Shown piece by piece: positions 32,943-47,900 of a stretch of 64,000 nucleotides of DNA. This DNA is from Malania oleifera. Taxonomy: Eukaryota; Streptophyta; Magnoliopsida; Santalales; Ximeniaceae. A program made the position numbers and the translations under genes. The stretch lies in assembly GCF_029873635.1 (NCBI RefSeq), contig NC_080420.1:29317032-29381031 (forward strand), read 5' to 3'. Each line of letters starts with the position of its first letter. The first letter of the stretch is position 1. The notes under the pieces are model-generated. The model did not search any database. It was given only the letters and a program-made list of their open reading frames with translations, and had not been told where the DNA came from.

Positions 32943-35900
32943 GTTTCTTGTACTCTGCTTTTGATTTCTTTTCAGAACTTGTTTTACTGCAACTGGTAGC
33001 CGCTATGCATTTGTGTGAATTATGCTGTTTTGCTTCCGTTAGTTGCGATTTCTTGATTCTTTTACAGTTTTTTGTTTCTGAGTTTTCGTCATCTTTTAAG
33101 ACTTTGTTTGTCAGCTGAGAAGAATGGAGGAAAAGAGGAGAAATGGAAATTTGCTACTATTTAGCTCTTGAGTTGCTTTTTTTTATTTTTTATTTTTTGT
33201 TTATTTTTTGTTTTATTTCTTTTTCTTTAACCTCAGTATTTGTTCTTTATGGCCATATGCTTGAAATCTTGTTTCTGTTCTATTCATGCATTTTCTCAGT
33301 ACTGAGCGGTTTAGAATTTTTGGATATGAAAACTTCTTGTAATGACATTTGTGTGTTCAGAGTGCTTGTAATATGAGGATGGCGGGGATTGAGCAGACGG
33401 CGGAGCTGCTGGAGAAACAGCTCGCCTCTGAAATCTCAAAGATGACCTTGGAGGAAGCTTTGACGCTTGCCCGAACATTCAGCCATCATCTCAATTTGAT
33501 GGGTATTGCCGAGAACCATCACAGGTAATGCGGAGCTTGATATCTTTCCAGTTATTTCATTCGTTCAATTCATATTTTGTACATATTTAATTTTTTTTTG
33601 GAATAAATATGGATCAGCTTACTGTTTGGATGATTCCTAAATGGCAGTACCGGTTGCTGTCCATTTTATTTTCCTTGCTTCACTGCCCTAGACTAGGGAA
33701 AATTTCTGATAAGGTGGTGGGGGATGCATAGGGTGGTGATATGGAAAAATTTATGATTGTGGGGCTCTAATAACCTGAGCTCCATGCTCCAAATCGAAAT
33801 GTTGCAGTTAATCATAATTAAAACTAGTCAGATTGGCTTCTGTATTTAGATTGATTTGATCACATTAACGTTGCATTGATCATGTTTTGTAATAAATTTT
33901 GGCAGGTAAACAGAATTCATATTCATGATTTTTTTTTTTGGAAGGTGAAGCAATTGGTTTCGCATCATTTGATTTGGCAAATCTCTTGCATTAGAAATTT
34001 AGTAATGCTACTTGGAACAAAGAGAGTTATCAATGACTGTTGAATTCTTTTTCTTAGTATTGCAAATGGAAAAAAAAAATTTGTTGGCTCATTTTTCCTA
34101 TTTAATCCCTTATTTAAAAGACCATTTAAAGGAAGTTTCGTAAATTGGGGCACATAATAGTATTTCATACTCAATTTCATAAATTCTTAACATATCCGAC
34201 CATAATTTGGCAGATTTTTGTCTCTCATAAAATATTTCTTTTTTAGAATTGTGATATGATTCTAGCTCACAATTATTTATTTATTTATTTGTTTGCAGTA
34301 CAAGCACCTGATTTAACCAAAAAAAAAAAAAAGAGAGTGAGACTTATGAATGATGCCGTTTTCAAATCTGTCCATTCTAAGTCTTGGTTTAGACTGAACT
34401 TAGAATTTAAATTTAATATTTCTGAGATTTCAAAGTTAAGCCGGACTATATCATACAAGACATGAATCATGGAAGTTGTAAGTTTTAACTCTGAAGAAAT
34501 CAAGGCTTCTGCTGAACTTAATAGAATTGATTTAGAGCTGAACCTTCCAGTAGTTTGACTTAGTTGGAAGTTCAATCAAATTTGAGCAAGCATTTAAGGA
34601 TATATAAATTGGTTTATTGAAAAAGGCAGCAAATATGAAAATTTAAACAAATAATAATGGAAAAATAGGAAATAATGCCTTAATTGAGGGATTGAAAATT
34701 GTTAATGTAGCAAACCCATTTATTGCTCGGGTTTATTTTGGTCAGTTGAAAATAGCTACTGACAACCTCTGGGGGATAAATTGGTCTATGACCGGTTTTG
34801 GATATGATTGAATCAGACTTGGGGGTAAATTGGTCTGTGACTGGTTCTGGATATGTTAAAATCCCGAGTATCTTTGTGTATAATGGGTAAATTAGGAAAG
34901 AGTGTAAATGTAGGAGATTATATATTATTCTGTAGGGGGATTATTTCCTTATTAGAATAGGTGATTGTATTATAAGATTGGGATGTGCATAATGTTAATT
35001 TACGCAGAGTTGAATAGAATTTGAATTCAGCTAACATGGTATCAGAGCTAGGGTTTCTCAACCTTAGCTAACTATGACCAGTGTCATCACCAACGGCACC
35101 ATCAACAGTAGAGGGTTGACCCCTGCTGAAAATATCGACGGTGATTCAGAGATCACATTTGTTGGAGGTTCGAATGGGCTAGACAACACAACTTTTTCAC
35201 TCACAGTGGAAAAATTAAACGGAAAAAATTTCCGTAAGTGGGCTCAATCCATAAAATTGGTAATTGAAGAAAAAGGGAGGCTAGGTTATCTTACCGGCGA
35301 ACGGAGGAAACCCAACTCCACTGAAGTTGTAGCCTTGCAAAAATGGAGGCCCGAAAACTCCATGGTCATTGCTTGGCTCGTCAACTCGATGCAGCTTTCA
35401 ATCGGGAAAATCTACTTGTTCTTACCAACGGCGAAGGACGTCTGGGACGCCGTTCATGAGACATATTCCGACATCGAAGGTTACTCGCAGATTTTTGAAA
35501 TCAAGACCCGATTGTGGCAAATGAGGCAAGGCGAGCGAGGCGTTACTAAGTATTTCATGGAGATGACCCATCTCTGGCAGGAGCTCGACCTGAGCATCGA
35601 AGAAGAATGGGAATGCTCTGGCGACAGTGCACGATACAAAAAACGACTCGAAAACAAACAGGTCTTCGAGTTCTTGGCCGGCCTCAATCGAGATTTGGAT
35701 GATGTACGGGGACGAAGTCTTGGCCGACGACCTCTGCCATCAACCCAAGAGGTGTTCTCTGAAGTGAGAAGGGAGGAGAGCCGAAGACGTGTGATGCTGA
35801 AGCCATAGCCGGATCGTGTTGGGTTTGAAATACCAGCCCTAAATTCGGGTGGGTCGGACGTCTCGGTTCTAATTTCAAAAGGCTTGGGAGGATACGGACA

Positions 35901-38900
35901 AAAACCATAAAAAAGCAAATTATGGTGTGAGCACACTCGAAAGCCAGGTCATTCAAAAGAAACCTGCTGGGAGATTCAAGGAAAGCCTGCAGATTGGAAG
36001 CTGAGACATTATAAAAAAAATCGTGGGTATCAGGCTACCGTTGACAATTCAATTGAAAAATTACAAGGTGAAAAAAACAATAATATCAATCCAAGTAGTG
36101 CATTCAGCCCTGAGCAGTTGGATCACCTATATAAAATGATTACCTCCATTCAAACATCGGGTCAGTCTTCCACTGGTTCTCCAGCTCACCGAGGTAATTA
36201 TTTATCAGCCTTAAATACTATATCCTGTCACAAATCATCATGGATAATTGACTCGGGTGCATCTGATCATATGACTGGTTCTTATCAATTGTTTTCATCC
36301 TATTCACCATATGCTGGAAACTTGAGAGTCAAAATTGCAAATGGTTCACTCTCACTAGTTGCCGGTAAAGGAAGTATTTGCATATCTGACTCCGTAACCT
36401 TAAAATCTGTCCTACATGTTCCCAAGTTATCTTGCAACTTGTTATCCATTAGCCAGTTAACAAAAGACTCCAATTGCTCTGCTGAATTTGTTTCATCTCA
36501 TTGTGTTTTTCAGGACCTATCATCAGGGAAGACGATTGGCACTGCTAAAGCGTATGAGGGACTCTACTACTTTGAGGAGGCAAGCTTGAGTGAACAATGT
36601 AATACTGTAATTTATGATTCTGCATCTATTTTTAGAGATAGTGAACTTTTGTTATGGCATTCTAGGATGGGTCACCCAAATTTTCAATATTGAAAGCGTT
36701 TATTTCCGTCTATCTGTTCAAATAAAATGTCTCCTAAGTTTCAATGTGAAGTGTGTGAGCTTGCAAAACATCGGCATGCTTCTTTCCCAACATCCATATA
36801 CAAACCATCTCGTCCATTTACTATGATTCACAGTGATTTGTGGGGCCCCTCAAGATCCCTCAATCGCACCCATACAAAATGGTTTGTTACTTTTATTGAC
36901 GACCATACTCGCCTTTGTTGGGTTTACTTGTTGAAAAATAAAACTGAAGTCTGTTCCATTTTTGTTAGTTTTCATTCCATGATTCAAACACAATTCCAGA
37001 CTCACATTCAAATTTTACGTACTGATAATGGTGCGGAATACTTTAATGATGTTCTGGGAACTTATCTTCAAGAAAATGGGATTGTTCATTAGAGTTCTTG
37101 TGTGGATACCCCTCAACAAAATGGGGTTGTTGAAAGAAAAAACAGACATATACTTGAAGTAGCTCGAGCATTGATGTTTACTACAAGCATGAGAAACTAT
37201 TTTTGGGGAGATGCCATCTTAACAGCTGTACATCTCATTAATCGAATGCCGAGTCGAGTACTTTCCTTTGCCACTCTTCTTTAGAAATTCCAAGAACATT
37301 TTCCTACCTCACGACTCCCCTCTAGTATTCCGCTGAAAATCTTTGGCTGTACTACTTTTGTTTATATTCATGCTCACCATCGCGATAAATTGGATCCTCG
37401 TGCCGTTAAATGTGTCTTCATTGGTTACTCCCCTACCCAGAAAGGCTACAAATGCTATGGACCCTGTCTCAAGGAGAATGTTTGTTAGCCTTGATGTCAC
37501 ATTCTTTGAAACCACTCCTTATTTCTCAAAGCCCTCTCTTCAGGGGGAGCAATGGAGTGAAGATCGGTTCTTTGACTTCTTTACCACAGAGTCTATCGAG
37601 TCTCCTATTACCACTGACTTTGTGCCATCTATTGAGTCTCCTATTACTTCATTCCCGACCCATCCACTGAGTCTCCTGTTGCATCACTTCCTGACCTGTC
37701 AAACACAAAAAAGCACTTAACCTCAGGGGGAGATGCAGGGAAGCAAAACAACACAGACATACTAGTTTACTCAAGAAAGCCAAACACAAAGAACACGGAG
37801 AATCTCATACCTGAGGCACCAAGAGTGTTGGAACCGGTGATGGCTCCGAACAACCATGGGTCTTATGAGCTCTCTTTTGATAATCCTGTACCTGATGACA
37901 TCAATTTACCTATTGCAGTAAAAAAAAAACCAGGTCATGTACTCAATATCCCTGGTCTAAATATATGTCTTATAAAAGCTTGTCTACAGGATATCGTGTC
38001 TTTGTCTCTAACCTTGACATGAGAATTCCAAAGAATATTCAGGAAGCTCTAGAAATACCTAAATGGAGGGAGGCTGTCATGGAGGAAATGTGGGCTCTGG
38101 AGAAAAATGAGACTTGGGATGTAATGAATTTGCCGAAAGGGAAGAAGCCAGTTGGTTGTAAATGGGTCTTCACAGTGAAATATAAATCTGATGAAACAGT
38201 TGAACGATATAAAGCCCGACTCGTTGCAAAAGGATTCACACAGACTTATGGCATTGACTATACAGAGACATTTGCACCGGTGGCAAACTTGAATACAATT
38301 TGGGTTCTCCTATCCTTGGCAGTCAACTTAGATTGGCCACTACAACAACTTGACATTAAGAATGCATTTCTAAATGGTGAGTTAGAAGAAGAAGTCTACA
38401 TGACAATACCACCAGACTTTAGCAAGAAAGGTGAAGAAAACAAAGTGTGTAAACTCAAGAAGTCTTTGTATGGACTCAAGCAATCTCCCAGGGCATGGTT
38501 CAACAGATTTGCAAAAGTAATAAAGAACCAAGGATATCGACAAGGACAATCTGATCACACCCTATTCTTCCAACAGTCTGAAAGAGGTGAGCGAACAATT
38601 CTAATAGTGTATGTTGACGATATAATTTTAATTGGGGATGATACAGTAGAGATGGAAAGATTGAATAAAGTTCTAGCTACTGAATTTGAAGTTAAAGACT
38701 TGGGACAAATGCGGTACTTCTTGGGCATGGAAGTTGCTCGAACGAAAAAGGGTATTAGTGTCTCTTAGCGAAAGTATATCACTGATCTCCTAATTGAAAC
38801 TGGCATGCTAGGATGCAAACCTAGTGAAGCCCCGATTGAAGCAGTAAAGAGGGTCGAAGACTGTGGAATATCTGTTGAAAAGGAGAGGTATCAGAGATTG

Positions 38901-41900
38901 GTTGGTAAGCTAATCTACTTATCACATACCAGACTAGATATTGCATTTGCAGTTAGTGTGGTAAGTCAACACATGCATTCACCAAAAGAAGCTCATTTAG
39001 ATGCTGTATACAAGATCCTTCGATATCTCAAGGACTCCTTGGGCAAAGGTCTCTTCTTCAAGAAATGTGAAAGCAAGGAAGTAGAGATCTTTACAGATGC
39101 AGATTGGGCAGGATCAGTGGAAGATAAAAGGTCCACCACCGGTTATTGCACATTTTTCTAGGGAAATTTGGTAACTTGGAGAAGCAGAAAACAAAATGTA
39201 GTGGCTCGTAGTAGTGCCGAAGCTGAGTTCAGAGCAGTTGCTCAAGGATTATGTGAATGACTATGGTTACGAAAACTCTTGGATGAACTATAGGTCCCGG
39301 TGAAATTTCCTATCAAATTCTATTGTGACAACAAAGCAGCCATCGGTGTCTCTCTCAATCCAGTTTAACATGATAGGACTAAACATGTAGAAGTGGACCG
39401 ACATTTTATCAAAAAGAAAGTTGAAGAATTAACTATCTGTATGACCTATGTACCTACCAAGGAACCAACTGCAGATATCTTTATGAAAGGGTTGGCACGA
39501 CAGAACTTTGATGATCTCATTAGCAAGTTGGAGATGATTAATATCTATTATCCAACTTGAGGGGGAGTGTTAAAATCCTGAGTATCTTTGTGTATAATGG
39601 GTAAATTAGGAAAGTGTGTAAATGTAGGAGATTATATATTATTCTGTAGGGGGATTATTTCCTTATTAGAATAGGTGATTGTATTATAAGATTGGGATGT
39701 ACATAATGTTAATTTACGCAGAGTTGAATAGAATTTGAATTCAGCTAACAGGATATGACGAAATTGGATTTAGTTAATTGTTTTCTGATATGCTTGGGAA
39801 AATTTTAAACATCTCAACTTTTTAATGCATAGTAGAAATCTTCAATTTGGTGTGATTGGGAGGGGTTAGCTCAATTTTTTCTATATGCCTATCTTGTAGA
39901 CAAATATTGTTTCATGCAGGTTTTTAAGGCACAGAATGCAGCATATTTGTTGAAAATTTTTGAAATCATGAGGTGGACATTATTAATTGAAAGGAGTGCT
40001 CTTTGTCCCCCTTTCTTTAGCTGACTGTGCTCCACAATGTTAATGCTCTAACAGCTCTATGAATAACTTGTGAGGAGACCACATGCATGCAGAATTGGAA
40101 TAAAAACAATACAGCTTGTTCTGACAACATAATTATCTTCCTCTTTTAAAATTTGGAAATTTATTAAATTTAAAATAATAGATGAATATTCCATCATGCA
40201 GGTTACGCAAGGCACGTAATGTTGCACATTTATCAAAATCTTGTGATGACATTTTTAATCAGCTGTTGCAAGGTGGAGTTCACCCTGATGAGCTTTATGA
40301 AACTGTTTGCAAACAGGTCTCTTTTTGTTGCTGACCCTCTCTCTGGTTGTCAAAAAATCATAGGGAAAAATATTTTTAGAAGAAAAAAATTTGAATCATA
40401 TGACTCTAGCCTGATTTTCTGAAATGAAAATGTATTTTTTTTTATGCTTTTTATGTTGATTTCTTGTTGCTGCAGGAGGTTGAGATTGTTCTTACTGCAC
40501 ATCCCACTCAGATTAATCGGCGCACCTTACAGTACAAACATATTAGAATTGCTGTAAGTTAATAATTTGATCATATTTGAATTAATTTGTATGTATTTAA
40601 TTTTTTTTAAGTGTCCTGTTTTTTCCTGATTGTGAATTTATCGATTTCTTGCAGCATCTTTTAGATTATAATGACCGGCCTGATCTTGGCTATGAAGATC
40701 GAGACATGGTGATTGAGGATCTGGTAATTTGTGTTTTGCAATGATGAGGAAAAAATTATTTGTTTATTTATCATGCTTTAAAAGATCCATAACTCATTTT
40801 GGATTTCATAGGTGAGAGAGATGACGTCTATATGGCAGACGGATGAGCTTAGGCGTCACAAACCTACACCAGTAGATGAAGCTAGGGCTGGTAAAGAACT
40901 TATATTTTAGTTTTAGCAGAAATTTCATGCTTTCATCCTTTGAGAACCGTTTATTGATTTTGCCAGGCTTAAACATTGTGGAGCAGTCCCTTTGGAGAGC
41001 TGTACCTCATTATTTACGTCGTGTTAGCACTGCTTTAAAGAAGGTTTTTCTTCGACCTTTGGATATGTGATTCTTTAATTGTATTCAATATGTATTTTGA
41101 TAATTTCTCATCATCATGCAATTTATTTTTTTCTGCATTTGTTCTTATAGCACACTGGAAAGCCACTTCCATTGACATGTACTCCGATTAAGTTTGGGTC
41201 TTGGATGGGAGGTGATAGAGATGGAAATCCAAACGTAACTGCGGAGGTAAGGCTTTTCAGGTCTATTTATTAGTTGTATAGTTATACAAAATAAAATCTC
41301 CCTTGTATTATGGAGATTCTAACACGTTAACTAGAGGAAATAATTTGTTTTGGTGAAAAATCTATGGTTTAATCGTGTAAAAGGTCCATGTGGTAGCAAA
41401 CTGCACCCATGGAGAGTACTTTCCTTTGTTTTAAAAAGCAGGTGGCATGTCTAATGCTTTGGTGAATTGTATATGTTTTGATAAATGCTTATTAGCCAGC
41501 AGTGTGTGCATGTCCTGCTTTGCTTTTGAACATAAAAAGAAGAATGATCAAAGTAGCAACTGTTAATTTGAAAAAGAGCTTTAATTCACAAAGGGAACCA
41601 AGCAGGTGCCAACCCAAGGGCAGCCTAAGAAACAAAATTATAGAGAGTTGGAATAAAAAAATTTCAAACTGTGAATTGAAATCTGGTGTGATTGTCCACA
41701 ACTCAAAAAAATCAAATTGTATATGAGTCTGTTCTTCAAGTTCTTTGCTGATTGCTACTTCCCTTCAAAAGCCCTTCTATTCATCTCCTTTCAAATGCTC
41801 CGGAATGCACAGTGGCATTAGCTTCCATGCCTTCTAATAAAGCTTTAATCCCCCACTCTAAGCTCCCAGCAGGGCAGCAGAGAACTTACTGACCATGGCA

Positions 41901-44900
41901 CTACTCATGATATGTTAAACCAGTTCCAGATCATACTCCAAATTTCTCAAGCTGATTTGTGCTTTCTTCATATCCTATGCACACGAAGCACTGATTAACA
42001 AGAGCACCTTATCTCTTTCAGAGATCTCTCCAAGGATAGTGTCCCAAGAAGCTTCCCATGCAAAGACAGCTACTTTCTTGGGAGCTTTAGGGTCTGTTTA
42101 TCTGTGGAAAACAGTTTCCATTTTTCATTTCAAATAACTTTAAAAATGCCACCTTGTTTTCCAGTTTTAAGGCCTTAGATTTCCTGATGGCTTTCCCAGG
42201 AAAAGAGATTTTCCCTTTCATCTGTAATAAGGGTGTACAAATTTTTGACTGAAAATCTTGGAGACTTCCACTTCCCACTCAACCATCTGATAGTATCTTC
42301 CACATTCTAGTTAATTTTGTATTTGATGGAAATCATTGCTGGCACCAAGGGGGTGCCAATCCAAAGAGAAAGAACAGGGAAATGCAGGAAGGAAGGGACT
42401 TGAAAATTACTAGTGAAAAGAATCAATAGGATCACTGACAGCTTGACAATTAACAAGGTGCTGCCCATTGATAAAGAAAATATGATGTATTAATCCGATT
42501 TCGTTAACTCTACTGACTGACAGTTCTTTACTCCCAGAAGCCCATCTTCTTCTTCTCCTCGAAAGTCGAAACAATCAAAAATGGTTTGGGGGATCAGCTA
42601 TACATACCTCCTTTACACCTTATCATTTTGTGCATGCAATCCACACCTTACACTCAATTGAAGCTTGCAGTAATCCATTTAGTTCCCAGCTCGCCCACTG
42701 CACATTCCTACAGCTGCCTGATCCACCTGCAACTGATGAATAAATCCTGCACAGATTCTGCTTCTTCTTTACACAAGTAAAAAGGTAGTCAAGGGTCATG
42801 ATTCTTTCCAGAAGTGCATGCTAAGACCTTGGTCCCTTTTTGAGAGGGGAGACACATCCATTTTTTAAAAAGGGATATTTTTAAAAATGGAGAGTTTGAC
42901 TGGCTCTCCACCTCATTCCTCATTCTATACCTCTATTTTTAGGTGGAGCTTCCTTGCCCATTTCCCCTTGAAGTGCTGTATTTGATATCAAAGGCTGTTT
43001 CTTGATTTACTATATAATTGATAGAAAACATCTTTGATGGCATCATCTCCATATCAAACATTCTACCATAATCTGAACCTATTATTACCCAGCATAAAAA
43101 GCCAACAGACTTGGAAAAATACTCCTTGGCTCTATTTCTTTCCAAATACCCACATCAAGAGAGATGTGCACTTGCTTAAAGAACCATCCCCACTCTTCTA
43201 GATCAAATTTCTCAGTAGTCACCCAATTTCCACAGGACATGATTTTCCAACATGAATCTCCATATTCCATAACCATTTTCCAAGCAAAACCTGGTTGAAG
43301 GGCTGTAACTGTCTCAAGGCCCCCAAGGCCCGTAATTTGATTGAAGAGCAGACAGCTTCCCACTTAATTATATGATGTTTTCTTTCAACTTCAGAGCTGT
43401 CCCATAAGTCCATCTGGATTTTCTTAAGTCCTCTTGCCATTAAACTTGTAATTGGAAACAAGGATGTAAAATAAATCGAGAGGCTAGCAAAGTTCTTTTT
43501 TTTAAAATCTTCCACTCTTTGACAATTGCCCTTGCCAACTAGAACTTTCAAAACTCTCCACCATGCTATCTCACATTGCTTTCAATTTAAAAGAAGCACC
43601 AAGGCACAGCCCAAGATTAGTTGTTGGGATCTACCAACTTTGCACTCAAAATTAGCTCTCGCTATTGAAATGTCTCACCTAGAATTCTAATTTACTTCTT
43701 TCTTCTTCTTCCTTTTCTTTTTAATAAACTCTCAGCCCGACAAAGCCTAAGGCCATTGCCATTTGATCGTGTGGTATTGAATAAGATTCACAATCTCTTA
43801 ACAGTTGGTAAATTAATGTGTAATATCTGCACCATGTTAGAAATTACCTGATAATCATCAAGATTGTGGGTGTCATAGTTTTTTGCTTATCTTGAAAGGG
43901 GTAGGGATAGACCTAAAATAACATGGAATGGGGTAGTGAGGAAGTGTTAAAATCCCAAGTATCATTGTAAATAATAAACGAATTAGGAAAGTGGGTAAAT
44001 GTGGGGGATTTGATATTATTTGGTAAGGGGATTGTTTTTTGTTTCGAATAGGTGATTGTATTATATAAGATTGGGATGTACATATGAAAAAATTAATTCA
44101 ATGTAATTCAAGGCTTTTGCTTACATGGTATCAGAGTTAGGGTTTCTTAACCTTAGCTAACAATGGCCAGCAGCACTAGCAAAGGGGCAACCTCATTTGG
44201 AAAATTCGACAAGGATTCCGATATTACGTCCGCTGGGGGTTTGAATGGGCTGGACAATACATCCTTTCCACTCTCAATGGAGAAATTGAACGGGAAAAAC
44301 TTTCGAGAATGGGCTCAATCCATAAAGTTGGTGATTGAAGGAAAAGGGAAACTAGGTTACCTTACTGGAGAAAGGAGGAAACCCGACCCTACTGATGCTG
44401 TCGCCTTGCAAACATAGAGATTCGAAAACTCCGTGGTCACGGCTTGGCTTGTTAACTCGATGAAGCCAGCGATTGGTAAAATATACTTGTTCTTACCCAA
44501 AACGAAGGATGTTTGGGACACCGTTCGCGAAACCTACTTCGATGTTGAGAGCTATTCACAAATCTTTGACATCAAATCTCGGTTGTGGCAAATGAGGCAA
44601 GGTGATAGGGAAGTCACGGAGTATTTCATGGAGATGACTCATCTTTGCCAGGAGCTCGATTTGAGCGCGTCAACGAGGAGTGGGAGTGCTCCGGCGACAA
44701 CACACGATACCGAAGGAGGCTCGAAAACGTAAGGGTCTTCGAGTTTCTTGTCGGCCTCAACCGAGATCTGGACGACGTGAGGGGACGCATCCTTGGCCGG
44801 CGACCTCTTCCTTCAACCCGAGAGGTCTTCGCAGAAGTTAGGAGGGAGGAGAGTAGGAGGCGTGTGATGCTGAGGCCCCAAAGTGATCGGGTCGGGCTGG

Positions 44901-47900
44901 ACCTATCCGTATCCGCCCCAAATTCAAATGGGAACACTAATGGGCCTGATGTCTCGGCGCCTTTGTATCAAAAGGCCCAGGGGGATCCAGTCAATGACCA
45001 CAAAAAGGTAAGTAATGATGTGAACATTGCCGCAAAACAGGCCATTCAAAGATACCTGTTGGGAGATTCATGGAAAACCGGCAGATTGGAAGCCGAGACA
45101 ATATTAAAAAAATCGTGGGTAACCAGGCGAGCACTGACGGGTCATTTGAAAAATTACAAGGAGAAAAAACCAATAATACCTCCCCAAGTAGTGCATTCAG
45201 TCCTGAGCAGTTAGATTAGCTATATAAAATGATTTTGTCAATTCAAACATCGAGTCAGTCTTCCTCTGGTTACTTGGCTCACCGACGTAATTATTTGTCA
45301 GCCTTAAATACTAAATCCTGTTACAAATCTCCATGGATAATTGACTCGGGCGCATATGATCATATGACTGGTTCTTATCAATTGTTTTCATCCTACTCAC
45401 CATATGTTGGGAATTTGAGAGTAAAAATTGCAGATGACTTCCTCTCACCAGTTGCCGGTAGAGGAAGTATTTGCATATCTGACTCTGTAACTTTAAAATC
45501 TGTCCTACATGTTCCCAAGTTATCTTGCAACTTGTTATCCATCAGCTAGTTAACAAAAGACTCAAATTGTTCTGCTAAATTTGTTTCATCTCATTGTGTT
45601 TTTCAAGACTTGTCATCGGGGAAGATGATTGGCACTACTAAGGCATACAAGGGACTCTACTACTTTGAGGAGGCAAGCTTGAGTGAACTATGTAATACTG
45701 CAATTTGTGATTTTGCATCTATTTCTAGAGATAGTGAACTTTTGTTATGGCATTCAAGGATGGGTCATCCCAATTTCCAATATTTAAAACGTTTGTTTCC
45801 TTCTATTTGTTCAAATAAAATTTCTTCGAGTTTCAATGTGAAGTTTGTGAGCTTGCAAAACACCACCGTACTTCTTTCCCATCATCCATATACAACCTAT
45901 CTCGCCCATTTACTACGATTCACAGTGATTTGTGGGGTCCCTCACATTCCCTCAATCGCACCAATACAAAATGGTTCATTACTTTTATTGATGACCGTAC
46001 ACGTCTTTGTTGGGTTTACTTGCTGAAAGACAAAACTGAAGTCTGCTCCATTTTCATCAGTTTTCATTCCATGATTCATACACAGTTCCAGACTCATATT
46101 CAAATTTTACGTATTGATAATGGTACGAAATATTTTAATACTATTCTGGGAACTTATCTTCAAGAAAATGGGATTGTTCATTAGAGTTCTTGTGTGGATA
46201 CCCCTCAACAAAATGGGGTTGCTGAACGAAAAAATAGACATATACTTGAAGTAGCTCGGGCATTAATGTTCACTACTAACATGAAAAACTATTTTTGGGG
46301 AGATGTCATCTTAACAACTACACATCTCATTAATCGAATGCCGAGTTGAGTATTTTCCTTTGCCACCCCTCTTTAGAAATTCCAGGAACACTTTCCTACC
46401 TCTCGACTCCCCTCCAGTCTCCCATTGAAAATCTTTGGTTGTACTACTATTGATCATGTTCATGCACACCACTGGGATAAATTGGATCCCCGTGCCGTTA
46501 AATGTGTCTTCCTTGGTTATTCCCCTACCCAGAAAGGTTACAAATGCTATGATCCGGTCTCACAAAGGCTGTTTGTTAGTCTTGATGTTACTTTCTTTGA
46601 AACCACTCCTTATTTCCCAAAGCCCTCTCTTCAGGGGGAGAAATGGAGTGAAGATCGGTTCTTTGACTTCTTTACTACTGAATCCGCGTCATCTGAAACT
46701 GTACCACCTATTGAATCTCCCATTGCTTCATTCCCTGATCCATTTATCGAGCCTTCCATTGCATCATTTCCTGACCTACCAAACACAACAAAACACTTAA
46801 CCTCAGGGGGAGATACAGGAAAGCAAAACAACGCAGACATACTTGTTTACTCAAGAAAGCCAAACACAAAGAACAGGGAGAATCTCATATCTGAGGCACC
46901 AAGAGCGTTTGAACTGATGATGGCTCCGAATAACCATGAGTCCACGCCCAATCCTGATCTGGTAATTGAGCTTTCTTCTGATAATCCTGTACCTAATGAT
47001 ATCAATTTACCTATTGCAATCAGAAAACAAACCAGGTCATGTACTCAATACCCTTGGTCTAAATTCAGGTCTTATAAAAGTTTGTCTACAGGATATCGTG
47101 CTTTTGTCTCTAACCTTGACAGGATGAGAATTCCAAAGAACATTCAAGAAGCTCTGGAAATACCTAAATGGAGAGAGCTGTCATGGAGGAAATGTGGGTC
47201 CTAGAAAAAAATGGAACTTGGGAGTTGATAAATTTTCCAAGAGGGAAGAAGCCAGTGGGTTGTAAATGGGTCTTCACAGTGAAATATAAATCTGATGGGA
47301 CAGTTGAAAGATATAAAGCCAGACTTGTTGCAAAAGGATTTACAGACTTACGACATTGACTATACGGAGACATTTGCACCGGTGGCAAACTTAAATATAG
47401 TTCGGGTCCGCTTGTCCTTGGCAGCCAACTTAGATTGGCCACTACAACAACTTGATATTAAGAATGCATTTTTAAATGACAAGTTAGAAGAAGAAGTATA
47501 CATGACTATACCACAATGATTCAGTGGGAAAGGTGAAGAAAACAGAGTGTGTAAACTGAAGAAGTCCTTGTATGGACTCAAACAATCTCCTAGAGCATGG
47601 TTCAACAGATTTGCAAAAGTAATAAAGAATCAAGGTTATCGACAAAGGCAATCAGATCACACCCTGTTCTTCCAACAGTCTGAAAGAGGTAAGAGAACAA
47701 TTCTAATACTTATTGGTGATGATACAGTAGAGATGGAGAGATTGAAGAAAGTTCTGGCTGCTGAATTTGAAGTTGAAGACTTGGGACAAATGCGGTATTT
47801 TTTGGGCATGGAAGTTGCGAGAATGAGAAAGGGAATTAGTGTTTCTCAGCGAAAGTATGTTACTAATCTCCTAATTGAAGCTGACATGCTTGGATGCAAA

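Larger units (their letters stand above)
34854..39750 (+). mobile_element. Element E: 4.9-kb Copia in PPC4 intron 2
   Basis: Short LTRs (183 bp each, 34854-35036 and 39568-39750, from TGTTAAAATCC to CAGCTAACA) differ at 3 positions. A perfect 5-bp target duplication, GGATA, flanks them (34849-34853 and 39751-39755). It has an exact TGGTATCAGAGC primer site and a GAGGGGGAG tract before the 3' LTR. Compact size and short LTRs resemble the Ale/Ivana group, though I cannot fix the lineage. It lies in the sense orientation of PPC4, so its LTR signals could act on the transcript. Its pol has several stops. Confidence 0.97.

Noticed and set aside
32649..32999. Plus-strand frame overlapping the PPC4 leader and exon 1, and minus-strand frames over the CT tract
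   Set aside because: They are shadows of the CT/TTC repeats and of the real exon frame. The Ser/Leu runs come from the microsatellite.
35037..35048. TGGTATCAGAGC as part of a tRNA gene
   Set aside because: It is the primer-binding site next to each LTR. No cloverleaf or B-box is present around it.
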